Part shown: piece by piece, positions 1-9,023 of the stretch
Layout of the letters: each line of letters opens with the position of its first letter
Position numbering within the stretch: position 1 is the stretch's first letter
Source of the DNA: Desulfosporosinus shakirovi
GTDB lineage: Bacteria > Bacillota > Desulfitobacteriia > Desulfitobacteriales > Desulfitobacteriaceae
Direction: 5' to 3'
Length of the DNA: 64,000 nt
NCBI RefSeq assembly: GCF_020595055.1
Contig: NZ_JAJDOO010000023.1
Coordinates: forward strand, 1 to 64,000
Notes under the pieces: generated by a model
The model's database searches: none
What the model was told of the DNA's origin: nothing
The model's input: only the letters and a program-made list of their open reading frames with translations
Position numbers and translations under genes: made by a program

Positions 1-110
1 AATAAACTGGGGTTATTTCTACTTTTAACCTGTCCGAATTCTTGACAGAAGACCACTCTGTTCCCAAAATGTATCGGCATCTAGCAATAACATTACTCCA
101 ACTAATTTAC

Positions 111-800
111 TATGAAAATACACTCAATTCTAAATGAAGCTTTAGCAAAGTATCCCGAAAACGATATCTTCAGAAAAATATCGGAGGAGGTCTCGTCCAA
201 CTATGAACCAACAGCGGATTAGCCTCACTATGATTGTCAGAAATGAATCAGCTCATTTAGCCAATTGCTTGGAAAGTGTTAAAAATGAAGTTGATGAGAT
301 AGTTATTGTAGATACCGGGTCCATTGATGATACCGTCAGCATTGCTCAGCGTTATACCCAAACGTATTTTCTTTCCTTGGGAAAACTATTTTAGTGCCGC
401 TCGAAACTATGCTATTAAACGCGCTTCAGGTGATTGGATCTTGGCTGTAGATGCCGATCAAGAAGTTGAGTGCAAGATATAACCTCCTTTCATACCTTTT
501 TAAATCTAGAAAAGACAAGGAAGCTTTCTTGCTCCCTCTTCTTAACCCTCTCTCGGATTCCACGAACGAATATAATACGTTTTACGTGCTCAGGTTGTTT
601 AGAAACAACGTGAGTTATCAGTATGTCGGCAAGATTCATGAGCAGGTCTCCCTACCGGATTAAGAAAAAGTCGGGCTTGCCAAATACCCTATCTTGAAAC
701 ATAAATTTCTCTCTGAAGATACGTCACAAAAAGAGAAACCGTAACCTCATCTTATTGAAGAGAGCCCTCCAAGAAGATCTTCATAACCTAGTAAAAGTGA
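111..800 (+). pseudogene. Decayed family 2 glycosyltransferase
   Basis: The stretch from about 203 encodes a GT-A glycosyltransferase start (residues like LTMIVRNESAHLANCLES, then VDTGSIDDT), but the frame breaks near 390. The next piece, in another frame, reads NYFSAARNYAIKRASGDWI and a DAD motif, the sugar-nucleotide-binding signature. A third piece (about 508-660) gives RLFRNN and GKIHEQ, typical of the C-terminal part of the same family, followed by a stop and more fragments. A short TPR-like piece (111-224) may be the tail of a preceding copy. Frame changes and stops mean no functional enzyme. Such TPR-associated glycosyltransferases usually modify surface or spore polymers; that role is inferred from the family. 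Confidence 0.75.
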
Positions 801-820
801 AAAACTGACTGACATTAGAC

Positions 821-847
821 TTGACTAAAACAATAGCGCGATATAAT
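821..847 (+). promoter_or_regulatory. Putative sigma-A promoter of the thi operon
   Basis: TTGACT at 821-826 and TATAAT at 842-847 are separated by 15 bases, a little short but otherwise close to consensus. It lies directly upstream of the leader hairpin and thiS. No mapped start is available; this is motif reading only. Confidence 0.5.
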
Positions 848-866
848 ATAACCCTAAATAAATAAA

Positions 867-922
867 AAAAGCACAAAATGGGGTACACCACCGAAAGGGT
901 GTAATTTCATTTTGTGCTTTTT
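867..922 (+). promoter_or_regulatory. Leader hairpin/attenuator before thiS
   Basis: An AAGCACAAAATG arm pairs with CATTTTGTGCTT and is followed by T's, which is the form of an intrinsic terminator placed 24 bases before the thiS start. Inside it a second short stem (ACACC with GGTGT) leaves an asymmetric internal loop. I see none of the conserved TPP-riboswitch blocks. It could be an attenuator for the thi operon or simply a terminator for the decayed gene upstream. Confidence 0.5.
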
Positions 923-945
923 ATATGTTTTTTAAGGAGGCAGAC

Positions 946-1140
946 ATGCAAGTAAATGGAACCCATATTTTAATAGACAAAAATCAAACTTTATTTGATT
1001 TTTTACAATCCCAAAGTATTGATGTTAATACCATTGCTGTAGAAAGAAATGGTGAAATTATTCCAAGGTCGACCTACCAAAACGTTGTCCTTAGCGATGA
1101 AGACACTTTGGAAATTGTCCGATTTGTGGGTGGAGGCTAA
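946..1140 (+). CDS. thiS: Sulfur carrier protein ThiS
   Basis: A 64-residue ubiquitin-like protein ending in Gly-Gly-Gly; the C-terminal GG is what ThiF adenylates and converts to a thiocarboxylate, the sulfur donor for the thiazole ring of thiamine. The ATG at 946 follows an AAGGAGG site by 6 bases and gives the usual ThiS length; an ATG at 925 in the same frame lacks a site. It is the first gene of thiSFGHE and the next start is 3 bases downstream, so translation is probably coupled. Confidence 0.93.
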   Translation: MQVNGTHILIDKNQTLFDFLQSQSIDVNTIAVERNGEIIPRSTYQNVVLSDEDTLEIVRFVGGG

Positions 1141-1143
1141 TTG

Positions 1144-1947
1144 ATGATAATAGAAGTTAATGGGACAAAGCAGGACTTGGTTTGTCAGACGGCCTTTGAG
1201 GCAAGAGAACAAATTGGGAACAAAACAGACCTCGTAATTTTAAATGGTTTTCAGATAGAAAAGGACAGCAAGTTATCCGAGAATGATACATTAACCCTCA
1301 TTCGTAAAGGCACCATGCCTGAGCAGACAGAACTTGAGAGCATGATGATGGCAAGGCATACGCCTAATGTACACATAAAGCTAAAAGAAGGCAAGGTAGC
1401 CATAGCCGGATTAGGCGGCCTCGGGTCCAATATTGCAGTTATGCTTGCCAGAATTGGTGTGGGACAGTTGCTTCTGGTGGATTTTGATATTGTTGAGCCA
1501 AGTAACTTGAATCGACAAAGTTATTATATAAGTCATTTGGGAATGCCAAAAACTATGGCACTAAAAAATCAGCTTAAAGAAATTAACCCCTTTATTAAAA
1601 TAATAACTCAGAATGTAAAAGTCACAGAAAACAAGATTCTAGAGCTTTTCAATGGATATGACATTATTTGCGAAGCATTTGATCGGCCGGAAGCGAAATC
1701 AATGCTGGTGAATGGTGCCTTAAATCAGCTTCCTAATATGAGGATAGTTTCTGCCTCCGGCATGGCAGGCTATGAAAGTTCCAATTTAATTAAGACAGTA
1801 ATGCCCATGAAACGTTTATACGTGTGTGGTGATCTGGAAAACGGAGCTGAAATTGGAAAAGGGTTAATGGCACCTAGAGTTCAAATCTGTGCCGGGCATC
1901 AAGCTAATATGGTTCTTCGATTACTGTTAGATATTAAAGATGTTTAA
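1144..1947 (+). CDS. thiF: ThiS adenylyltransferase ThiF (family 2, with ThiS-like N-terminus)
   Basis: A 267-residue E1-like enzyme that activates the ThiS C-terminus with ATP. Residues 1-55 resemble a second ThiS-like domain, as in the clostridial family-2 ThiF; residues 85-250 are the Rossmann-type domain with the nucleotide loop GLGGLGSN at 89-96 and an LVDFD strand after it. The zinc-binding CxxC pairs of MoeB-type proteins are not evident, as usual for this subfamily. The ATG at 1144 follows a GGTGGAGG site inside the end of thiS; a TTG at 1141 is a less likely start. Confidence 0.9.
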   Translation: MIIEVNGTKQDLVCQTAFEAREQIGNKTDLVILNGFQIEKDSKLSENDTLTLIRKGTMPEQTELESMMMARHTPNVHIKLKEGKVAIAGLGGLGSNIAVMLARIGVGQLLLVDFDIVEPSNLNRQSYYISHLGMPKTMALKNQLKEINPFIKIITQNVKVTENKILELFNGYDIICEAFDRPEAKSMLVNGALNQLPNMRIVSASGMAGYESSNLIKTVMPMKRLYVCGDLENGAEIGKGLMAPRVQICAGHQANMVLRLLLDIKDV

Positions 1948-1963
1948 GAAAGGGTGTTTTAGT

Positions 1964-2731
1964 GTGAGCGAAAAATTAATAATTGGCGAACATGAGTTTC
2001 AATCGAGATTTATCCTTGGGTCTGGCAAATTTTCCTTGGAATTGACAAATGCAGTTATCGAAAATGGAGGAGCTGAAATAGTAACTCTGGCGTTGCGACG
2101 TGCTAATTTAGACGGTCAAGAAAATATCTTGGATTATATACCTAAAGGAATTACATTGTTACCAAACACCTCCGGGGCAAGAAATGCCGAGGAAGCCGTT
2201 AGAATCGCCCGTCTGGCAAGAGAAATCAGCTGCGGGGATTTTATCAAATTAGAAGTAATTCATGATTCCAAATATTTAATGCCGGATAACTATGAAACAA
2301 TCAAAGCAACCGAAATTCTTGCTAAAGAAGGATTTATTGTTATGCCCTATATCTATCCTGATTTAAATGTAGCAAGATCATTAGAAAGTGCCGGCGCAGC
2401 ATCAGTAATGCCTTTAGGGGCACCAATCGGAAGCAACAAAGGGTTGTGCACAAAAGATTTCATACAAATCTTAATCGATGAAATACATTTGCCGATTATC
2501 GTAGACGCTGGTATTGGCCGACCATCCCAAGCCTGTGAAGCTATGGAAATGGGCATTGATGCTATTATGTGCAACACCGCCGTAGCAACAGCAACTGATG
2601 TGGCTTTAATGTCCAAAGCCTTTAAACTGGCGATTGAAGCCGGTCGGGCAGCCTATCTCGCAGGCTTGGGGAGAGTATTAAATTATCGGGCAGAGGCATC
2701 CAGTCCTTTGACTGATTTTTTGGAGGCCTAA
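1964..2731 (+). CDS. thiG: Thiazole synthase ThiG
   Basis: A TIM-barrel enzyme that joins deoxyxylulose 5-phosphate, dehydroglycine (from ThiH) and ThiS-thiocarboxylate sulfur into the thiazole phosphate of thiamine. With a GTG start at 1964 it is 255 residues, the standard length. An AGGG site lies 9 bases upstream, whereas the ATG at 1940 overlaps thiF and has a poor site. The imine-forming lysine is K95 in FIKLEV, and the phosphate-binding stretch around PIGSNKG is present. It sits between thiF and thiH as expected for glycine-independent, tyrosine-dependent anaerobic thiazole synthesis. Confidence 0.93.
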   Translation: MSEKLIIGEHEFQSRFILGSGKFSLELTNAVIENGGAEIVTLALRRANLDGQENILDYIPKGITLLPNTSGARNAEEAVRIARLAREISCGDFIKLEVIHDSKYLMPDNYETIKATEILAKEGFIVMPYIYPDLNVARSLESAGAASVMPLGAPIGSNKGLCTKDFIQILIDEIHLPIIVDAGIGRPSQACEAMEMGIDAIMCNTAVATATDVALMSKAFKLAIEAGRAAYLAGLGRVLNYRAEASSPLTDFLEA

Positions 2732-2733
2732 TT

Positions 2734-3888
2734 ATGAAAGCCGTAAATGTTAATCATATGAACTATTTAGAGGGCATGGAAGTTACTGATTCAGACATTA
2801 TGGAAAAGGTATTGGCATTAGTAAAAAAATACGATTATCGTCAATATAAAAGTAACGATGTAAAAAGAGCACTGATGAAAGACCAGCTAACGATAGAAGA
2901 TTATGGGGCAATATTATCCCCCATAGCTATGCCCTATTTAGAAGAAATGGCAAGTAAAGCGACAACCGAAACAAAAAAGCATTTTGGTAATTCTGTTTTC
3001 CTGTTTACCCCCTTATATATTTCTAACTTCTGTGAAAATCATTGTATCTACTGTGGATTTAACTGCAAAAACAAAATAAAAAGAGGCATCCTTTCCTTCG
3101 CGGAAATTGAAGAAGAACTTAAAGAAGTAGCCCGGACAGGTTTGAAAGAAATTTTAATATTAACTGGGGAATCTCGACATAAGTCAGGAGTGGAGTATAT
3201 CTGTGAAGCAGTTAGATTGGCAGCCAAATACTTTTCTACAGTCGGCATTGAAATATATCCCTTAAATACTGATGAATATGCCTTTATAAAAGACTCTGGT
3301 GCAGATTTTGTTTCCGTTTACCAGGAAACTTATAATACGGATAAGTATGAACAAGTACACTTAAGAGGGCCAAAAAAAATTTTCCCCTATCGTTTTAATT
3401 CACAAGAACGTGCATTAGCAGGTGGAGTAAGAGGTGTCGCTTTTGGAGCACTCCTCGGACTGGATGACTTCCGAAAAGATGCCTTCGCAGTAGGATTGCA
3501 TGCGTGTTTCATTCAACAAAAATATCCCCACGCAGAGATCTCCTTCTCCACCCCGCGTCTAAGGCCTTATATCAATAACGAGAAAAACAGCCCTCATGAT
3601 GTCCATGAAAAACAACTTTTACAGGTGATGCTTGCCTATCGTCTGTTTATGCCCTTTGCAGGCATTACCATTTCCACCAGGGAAAGAGCGGGTTTTCGCG
3701 ATAATGTAATAGGAATGGTGGCAACAAAAATATCTGCCGGTGTATGTGTCGGCGTTGGAGGGCACAAAGAAGACGAAAAAGGAGATGAACAATTTGAGAT
3801 CTCCGACTCACGAAGTGTGCGCGAAGTACATCAAATGATTCTCAACAGAGGGCTCCAGCCAGTTTATACAGATTACATAAGGGTTTAG
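2734..3888 (+). CDS. thiH: 2-iminoacetate synthase ThiH (radical SAM)
   Basis: A radical-SAM tyrosine lyase that cleaves L-tyrosine into p-cresol and dehydroglycine, the latter used by ThiG. The 4Fe-4S cluster motif CENHCIYC supplies C100, C104 and C107. The length of 384 residues is normal. Its ATG lies 2 bases after the thiG stop with GGAGG inside the end of thiG. The use of ThiH in place of the oxygen-dependent glycine oxidase ThiO fits an anaerobe. Confidence 0.93.
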   Translation: MKAVNVNHMNYLEGMEVTDSDIMEKVLALVKKYDYRQYKSNDVKRALMKDQLTIEDYGAILSPIAMPYLEEMASKATTETKKHFGNSVFLFTPLYISNFCENHCIYCGFNCKNKIKRGILSFAEIEEELKEVARTGLKEILILTGESRHKSGVEYICEAVRLAAKYFSTVGIEIYPLNTDEYAFIKDSGADFVSVYQETYNTDKYEQVHLRGPKKIFPYRFNSQERALAGGVRGVAFGALLGLDDFRKDAFAVGLHACFIQQKYPHAEISFSTPRLRPYINNEKNSPHDVHEKQLLQVMLAYRLFMPFAGITISTRERAGFRDNVIGMVATKISAGVCVGVGGHKEDEKGDEQFEISDSRSVREVHQMILNRGLQPVYTDYIRV

Positions 3889-3897
3889 GGAAAACAC

Positions 3898-4479
3898 ATG
3901 TTAATTTGTGTAACCAATCGAAAGGATTGTAAAGACGATTATTTAAGTCGAATAAGTCAATTGGCCAAAGGAAAACCCCATGCCATCATGCTAAGAGAAA
4001 AGGACTTAAGTTTGACAGAATTTGAATACCTGGCAGTTAAAGTAAGTGAAATCTGCGACTTGCATGAAGTCCCCCTTATTATCAATCAAAATATTACAAC
4101 CGCCACTAAACTTAAACTCAGAAATATCCATTTATCAATCTCAGACTTAAGAAAATATAAAAGTGAAGTCAGTGAATTTACATTCGGCACCTCAGTGCAC
4201 ACAGTGCCTGAAGCCAAGGAAACACAAGCATTAGGTGCTTCCTACATAATAGCAGGGCATATATTCTATACAGACTCTAAAAAAGGTGTTCCCCCACGAG
4301 GTCTTTCATTTCTTAAAGAAGTCTGCGCTTCAGTCACCATCCCTGTCTTTGCTATTGGTGGAATTACAAAAAATAAAATAGAGGTTATAAAAAAAACAGG
4401 GGCAAAAGGAGTATGTGTTATGTCAGAATCTATGACTTGCTTAAATCCGCTTAACCTTACGAACGACTTTCAATTCTAG
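3898..4479 (+). CDS. thiE: Thiamine phosphate synthase family protein (ThiE/TenI)
   Basis: A 193-residue TIM-barrel protein of the ThiE/TenI family. N-terminal ICVTNRK, MLREKDL, and the block AGHIFYTDSKKGVPPRG followed by IPVFAIGGI are the family signatures. ThiE couples the thiazole and pyrimidine phosphates; TenI is the thiazole tautomerase of the same fold. Being last in thiSFGHE suits either one. Assignment to ThiE rather than TenI is uncertain from sequence alone. Confidence 0.8.
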   Translation: MLICVTNRKDCKDDYLSRISQLAKGKPHAIMLREKDLSLTEFEYLAVKVSEICDLHEVPLIINQNITTATKLKLRNIHLSISDLRKYKSEVSEFTFGTSVHTVPEAKETQALGASYIIAGHIFYTDSKKGVPPRGLSFLKEVCASVTIPVFAIGGITKNKIEVIKKTGAKGVCVMSESMTCLNPLNLTNDFQF

Positions 4480-4497
4480 GAAAACAGCGGAGTAAAA

Positions 4498-4920
4498 GCG
4501 ACATCTAAAGAGCATCTTAGCAACTTTCGTTTAAGCGTTCCCAATACGACATCATAGGCGGTGCACATGAAATGTGCCGTCACCCAAACATTCCGTTCCC
4601 CGGACCCCAGCCCGGGACGCAGTATGACACGAGCGCGACGTCTTTACGTAAGCAGCTTAGCAAACTTCCTTTAAGGGACCGACCCGAAACGCGGGGCAGT
4701 GTACAGGGATGTACACTGCCGCCAGTGAGCCACGGCTCCTTCTCGCCGTCCTGCAAGAAGGCTAATCCGTGCGGAGACAGTGTCTTCGGGCTACAGGGGC
4801 ACTAGACCCATCCATGGTCGTCGGACTGCTCATCTAGCGGGAACCCCGCTCCCCAAAGTCAGTCGCTTAAACGGTTAGTTTGCCCTGCGTCGCATGACCG
4901 AGCGCTGTGTCATACAAGTC
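4498..4920. repeat. GC-rich gene-free region with two structured repeat copies
   Basis: The stretch is clearly richer in G+C than its flanks and has no convincing gene. Two diverged direct copies are visible: one from 4498, one from 4635, each starting GCGAC(A/G)TCT, then AGCA(T/G)CTTAGCAA, then TTTAAG(C/G)G, and each followed by a strong hairpin. The hairpins are GCACAT-GAA-ATGTGC at 4563-4577 and the perfect 10-bp stem GGCAGTGTAC/GTACACTGCC at 4695-4720. A CGCTTAAACG at about 4864-4873 complements CGTTTAAGCG in the first copy. This may be a non-coding RNA or a dispersed genomic repeat; I do not recognise it. Confidence 0.5.
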
Positions 4921-4933
4921 CCCCCAAGTCCCT

Positions 4934-5239
4934 CTATCGCTTATTACCCTTACTAAACGAATGGAAAAAATCATGCGCAAAATTTGCTCCTTTTCCTATA
5001 ACAAGTCCGGTAATCACAATACCTACCCCGGGGTTAGTGATCTTAACATCTAATAATTCTAATGCATTAATATCACTCTGAAATGCAAAAAGAACCCCAC
5101 ATGCTAAACTCAAAAGTTCCAGAGTAAGGGGCCTAAACTTATCCGGGAAAAAGGGAATAGCATAAACTATATCTTTAAAAATCTCAACGACTTTCTCCAC
5201 CAGAACCGCTAACATAAAAACCAAAGCTAGTCCGTCCAT
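4934..5239 (-). CDS. Small membrane protein of unknown function
   Basis: A 101-residue hydrophobic protein. The ATG at 5239 follows a GGAGGAGAG site by about 6 bases; the longer in-frame reading to 5371 lacks such a site. It has a hydrophobic N-terminus (LALVFMLAVLVEKVVEIF), a middle segment (LELLSLACGVLFAF) and a GIVITGLVIGKGANF segment, suggesting two or three membrane helices with a basic tail. The size and layout are holin-like, but no family is recognised. It reads in the same direction as the broken gene and the 350-residue gene to its right. Confidence 0.6.
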   Translation of the reverse strand: MDGLALVFMLAVLVEKVVEIFKDIVYAIPFFPDKFRPLTLELLSLACGVLFAFQSDINALELLDVKITNPGVGIVITGLVIGKGANFAHDFFHSFSKGNKR

Positions 5240-5375
5240 TAAAAATCTCTCCTCCAAATCAACTTCCCTCCACATCTCCATAATATTCCTACTCCTTTGT
5301 AATGTTCTTAGGGGAAGCGAGGGACAGTCATTTGAAGTGAAAACGCCTATCCTTGGGCCTGAAAAAACCATATAA

Positions 5376-5868
5376 TTAAAAGGTTAGGCGATTGAGAGCG
5401 ATAAATAAGGCGGACATAACGAAGAAAACGATTTGGGGTAAAAACCGAAAGCGCTCCCTGTAATATTTTACCTGAATCTCATGAATAGAAACGATTCCCT
5501 CAACTCGAACTCCCGTTACACCTGTTGGTGTGCAAAAAACCCGTGTAAATTCCTCCAGCTCTGAACTAGGGCACACGGTAAATAAATATTGCCTGACAGC
5601 ACCAAGGTACACTCGAATATAACAAGAAAACCTCTGCTGGCTCCGTTTGCAGAACCGCCCTGAATTCCCATTGTTGCCCCTCTCCAGCAGGTATCATAAC
5701 ATTATTCTCAAGAATAATCCCGCTCTCGGTCCAAACGGATGCATAATCTTTATAGCTCTTGAACCATTTGGGGTGCAAACCCACTACCACTTAGTTGCAC
5801 CGTCTCCACCGGTTTGAGCCCATCCATCTGGAAAATAGAGATTACTCTCTTGTTCTAATAGGAAATGA
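5376..5868 (-). pseudogene. Frameshifted hypothetical surface-type protein
   Basis: Three consecutive pieces in different frames make sense only as one broken gene. The first (about 5868-5785) reads ESNLYFPDGWAQTGGDGATKW and then a stop. The second (to about 5566) continues with KSYKDYASVWTESGII and AEVFLLYS. The third (to 5376) gives LGAVRQYLFTVCPSSELEEFTRVF and ends in a hydrophobic tail. The PDGWxxTGG-type start resembles that of the intact gene at 5980-7032, so these are probably paralogs, one of them decayed. Confidence 0.6.
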
Positions 5869-5979
5869 CTATTATAAACTTAGTTTTTATCCGTTATTTC
5901 CGTCCCACTTTTAAAACATTTATAATCTACAAATTAAGAATCTGATAGTATGACATATTAACAGGTTATGTGAATATTG

Positions 5980-7032
5980 TTAGTTCTGAGCTTGAACCCA
6001 AATTCTCAAGGAAGTTAAATCCTCTGCCTTGTATGTTAGTCTCGTGTATCGCAAAAACTTTTTTGGGGAGATGATCACTAGTTTTCCGGGGCCGACCTCG
6101 TGTGGATTATCCTCTGCAGTCCAATGGATTCCGTCAGGGCTAAGCTCTGCATCTACATATGCGAGGTTACTTCCAAAATTGCAAACAGCAAAGGAGCAAC
6201 GAAGAAGTGCTGAAATATCGCGAGTAATGGTTGAGGATATTGTTTCACTAGCGGTAACATCTTCGAGGCTTTCATAAAATCCATGTCCGTTAATCTCCAC
6301 CTGAACTCGTCCAGATACTGATGTCGCTATTGGAACTTGGCTATTTCCGAAAATCTGCACTTTGTCTCGAATCGGCGTCAGGTTTCGTACATCGGCATTC
6401 ACATGTGCTTGGACATTGACCGGAATCTTCAGGGGAATTGGGGTAGCAAGTTGAATCGGTTTAATTATTTCTCCAATCGTCTGTATAGAATTTATATGAA
6501 GGATCTCTTGTTTAGGCTTCTTCACCCGCCTTTTCATACGGTTCGGAGAGAGAGAATATGCAATTATTTTGTATATACAGAGAGACCCTGCCCCTAAAAT
6601 CCCTGTCTCCAGACGTAGCAAATCCACGTCATAATCAGCACTAATGACTTGCTGAAACTGTTCCTGCTCCAACCCGGCTCCAAAGCAATACTCCCAAGGC
6701 TTAGCTACATCCCCTTGTGAAGAGATGGGATAAATACGTAAATAAGCTTGTGCATTAGGCCTATCTGCTTTTAGAATAATTTTAATGATCCATTCCTTAA
6801 CGTTATCAATCCCTAGAGAAGCCTCCGGACTTTGGATGATTCCAGCGCGAATGGCAGTAGTATTACTAATCTTCAAAGCTGACATATCCGGTTCATGCCT
6901 AAAATTCCAGCTAGATTCCTTATTTCCACCGATTTGAAACCAAGCTTCCGGAAAATCGGCTTTAGTCTCGCTTTTTTTTAGAAAATTACCATTAGGTACT
7001 CTATTGAATGTCCCTTTTATATTTCGTTTCAT
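5980..7032 (-). CDS. Hypothetical protein, possible DUF6385-type C-terminus
   Basis: A 350-residue protein without signal peptide or membrane segment. The start at 7032 follows AGGAGGG. The N-terminal part (NGNFLKKSE, DFPEAWFQIGG, about residues 14-160) has the look of a beta-rich carbohydrate- or surface-associated module. The C-terminal half (residues about 215-350, with SGRVQVEINGHGFYES and LSPDGIHW) resembles the DUF6385 proteins seen in Peptococcaceae, judged from memory only. No catalytic motif is visible. The broken gene to its left shares the N-terminal pattern. Confidence 0.6.
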   Translation of the reverse strand: MKRNIKGTFNRVPNGNFLKKSETKADFPEAWFQIGGNKESSWNFRHEPDMSALKISNTTAIRAGIIQSPEASLGIDNVKEWIIKIILKADRPNAQAYLRIYPISSQGDVAKPWEYCFGAGLEQEQFQQVISADYDVDLLRLETGILGAGSLCIYKIIAYSLSPNRMKRRVKKPKQEILHINSIQTIGEIIKPIQLATPIPLKIPVNVQAHVNADVRNLTPIRDKVQIFGNSQVPIATSVSGRVQVEINGHGFYESLEDVTASETISSTITRDISALLRCSFAVCNFGSNLAYVDAELSPDGIHWTAEDNPHEVGPGKLVIISPKKFLRYTRLTYKAEDLTSLRIWVQAQN

Positions 7033-7207
7033 CCTTAACCCTCCTATGATTGGACGATTAATAAAGTACTGTCAACTTATCCTATAGGATAAAGTATAAA
7101 AATATCACTAAACTGGAAACCCAGAAAACAATAAACCTTAACCTCCTACGCTCAATAAGGCAAAAAGTTTCTTTTGAACATAAGCTAACTTATGTTGGTG
7201 CTTATGA

Positions 7208-8419
7208 TTAATTATTACTGGAATTCAATTCCTCTGTTTGATTAAACGGCGTACCCAGTTGCTTTTGCGTCTGCGCCAGAACTTGTTTCAAAACCACCAA
7301 ATCTGAACTTTTAAGATAAGGATCCTTCCCCTCCTGCACCTTGCGAATTGCATCTTCGACCGCTACAACGCGAAAACGACGGCGCCCTTTATCCAGATAG
7401 CTATGTGAATAGGTTGGAGTATACGATACATTTTTCAGAACGGTTTGTCCTCCCGACATGTCCTTTTGAAAGTTTAAGTTTAAAATAACTCCACTGTTCC
7501 TTTCAACTCCACGTTGATCTCCTATAAAATTGCCCATTGAGTAAATAACAAACTTATCTTGATTATTGATTTTCATAACTTCCATAGGCTGAATTACATG
7601 TGGATGACTGCCAAGGATGACATCCACTCCGGCCTCTAGAAATATCCGTGCCAATTCTCGCTGTTCCTCAGTGGGCTGGAGGCTATACTCAACTCCCCAG
7701 TGCAATACGAGAACGAGAACATCCACTTTCGATCTTAATTGATTGATTTCCTTTAAAACAGTCTCTTTGTTAAGGAAATTAAAAAAATAGGGATGTTCTT
7801 TTGGTACAGGGATACCATTGGTCCCATAACTATACGCTAAATAACCGACGCGAATTCCGTCTAGATCCTTAATGAAAAAGCTTTCCTTCTCTTCTTGGCT
7901 TTGATATGTCCCAACGATGTCTAAACCTGCATCTCTTAATACGCCCATGGTCCGGATTGCTCCCAAGTAACCCCTGTCTAATATATGGTTATTCGAAGTA
8001 ATAACCACGTCATATCCCGCTTCTTTTAGAGTCGCAGCCATTTCATCAGGACTATTGAACTTAGGATATCCTGTGTACCCAGAACTTCCACCAGCCATTA
8101 CCGCTTCAAAGTTAGTTGAAGCATAATCTCCATACTCAATCAAAGATCTAACAGGTTTGAAAAAAGAATCAAATTGGAATGATCCATCAGCCTGTTGCCC
8201 TGATGCAATTTGAGTATTATGCATTAGAATGTCCCCAGTCGCCACTAGGGTAACCGTTTTTTTGACAGGGGGTTTAGCTTTTGTTGCGTCGGATAACTCT
8301 CCCACTTCATCAGCGACTTGCTTCGAATTTTGAATTGAAGCTGATAATATAACCAATTGGACCCCACATCCCATTGAAGCTAAACATAAAAATCCTATAA
8401 TAAGAAGAGTAAGTCTCAT
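7208..8419 (-). CDS. CapA-family metallophosphatase-like protein
   Basis: A 403-residue protein of the CapA/PGA_cap family (poly-gamma-glutamate capsule-type, calcineurin-like fold). Residues 1-30 form a hydrophobic signal anchor, so it should act outside the membrane. Family blocks are present: ATGDILMHN, STNFEAVM, SNNHILDRG, LHWGVEYS and GSHPHVIQP, then YSMGNFIGDQ. Without capBC nearby a capsule role is not shown; solitary CapA proteins are common in spore formers. The ATG at 8419 is far (about 17 bases) from the GGAG site, so a non-ATG start slightly upstream is possible. Confidence 0.85.
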   Translation of the reverse strand: MRLTLLIIGFLCLASMGCGVQLVILSASIQNSKQVADEVGELSDATKAKPPVKKTVTLVATGDILMHNTQIASGQQADGSFQFDSFFKPVRSLIEYGDYASTNFEAVMAGGSSGYTGYPKFNSPDEMAATLKEAGYDVVITSNNHILDRGYLGAIRTMGVLRDAGLDIVGTYQSQEEKESFFIKDLDGIRVGYLAYSYGTNGIPVPKEHPYFFNFLNKETVLKEINQLRSKVDVLVLVLHWGVEYSLQPTEEQRELARIFLEAGVDVILGSHPHVIQPMEVMKINNQDKFVIYSMGNFIGDQRGVERNSGVILNLNFQKDMSGGQTVLKNVSYTPTYSHSYLDKGRRRFRVVAVEDAIRKVQEGKDPYLKSSDLVVLKQVLAQTQKQLGTPFNQTEELNSSNN

Positions 8420-9023
8420 GCGTTTCAGAAAATATCACTCCTTTACAAGAATTTCTATATGCAACAGACTGTCTCCTTCCTATTTCTAGAATTTATATAA
8501 AAAAGTCTTTAAAGCTCCCCTTAACCAACAAATTAACTGCTTTTATTATAAACTCCTAAAAACTGGGCATTGATTCCTCCTTCAATTCGTGCTAAATTTG
8601 TATTGTACCAATTATATAAAAGAAATTTAAGACATTAGCGCAAAAACTTAAACCTCCCGACGGGGAGGTTTCTTTCTATGTGTTGTGGTGTCTTTGAATT
8701 TAATTTAGAAATTTTGTCTAGACACCAAGCCATTGGCGTCGGTCATGACTCAGAACGGAAATGGTCGAGATTAGCGATCTATGGTTGGCTATATACGATG
8801 ATGACTTAGTGTCCCAGTAGCCGAGGATTGCGTGACGAGACCTTCTAGAAAATCATCACTAACTAACACAGTCAGTTTACACTTCTAACCTACCTAGAAT
8901 AAAAGGGAGGGATTAGGCCTATTGGCCAATCCCTCCCTTTGAACGCCTAAAATTAATGGTATTAGAATTATTTTGACTCTGTCATAATAATTCACTTTTA
9001 AATAAATCATGGCATCCTAAAAT
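8420..9023. other. Intergenic region with two terminator-like hairpins
   Basis: No gene is supported between the CapA-like gene and the UPF0280 gene. AACCTCCC-gac-GGGGAGGTT occurs at 8651-8670 and a long hairpin at 8902-8940. The 8690-8890 segment has no open frame of note and no motif I recognise. Confidence 0.5.
8902..8940 (-). terminator. Terminator of the homocysteine operon
   Basis: A perfect AAAGGGAGGGATT/AATCCCTCCCTTT stem plus a GGCC pair near the loop; on the minus strand it runs into TTTTATT. It stands downstream of the minus-strand operon ending at 9024. Confidence 0.8.

Noticed and set aside
800-945. TPP riboswitch before thiS
   Set aside because: The conserved CTGAGA and ACCTGATCTGG-type blocks are absent.
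4572-4805. 77-codon open frame in the GC-rich repeat region
   Set aside because: It crosses both repeat copies' structures, has no ribosome site and its composition follows the local GC content; more likely a structured non-coding stretch.
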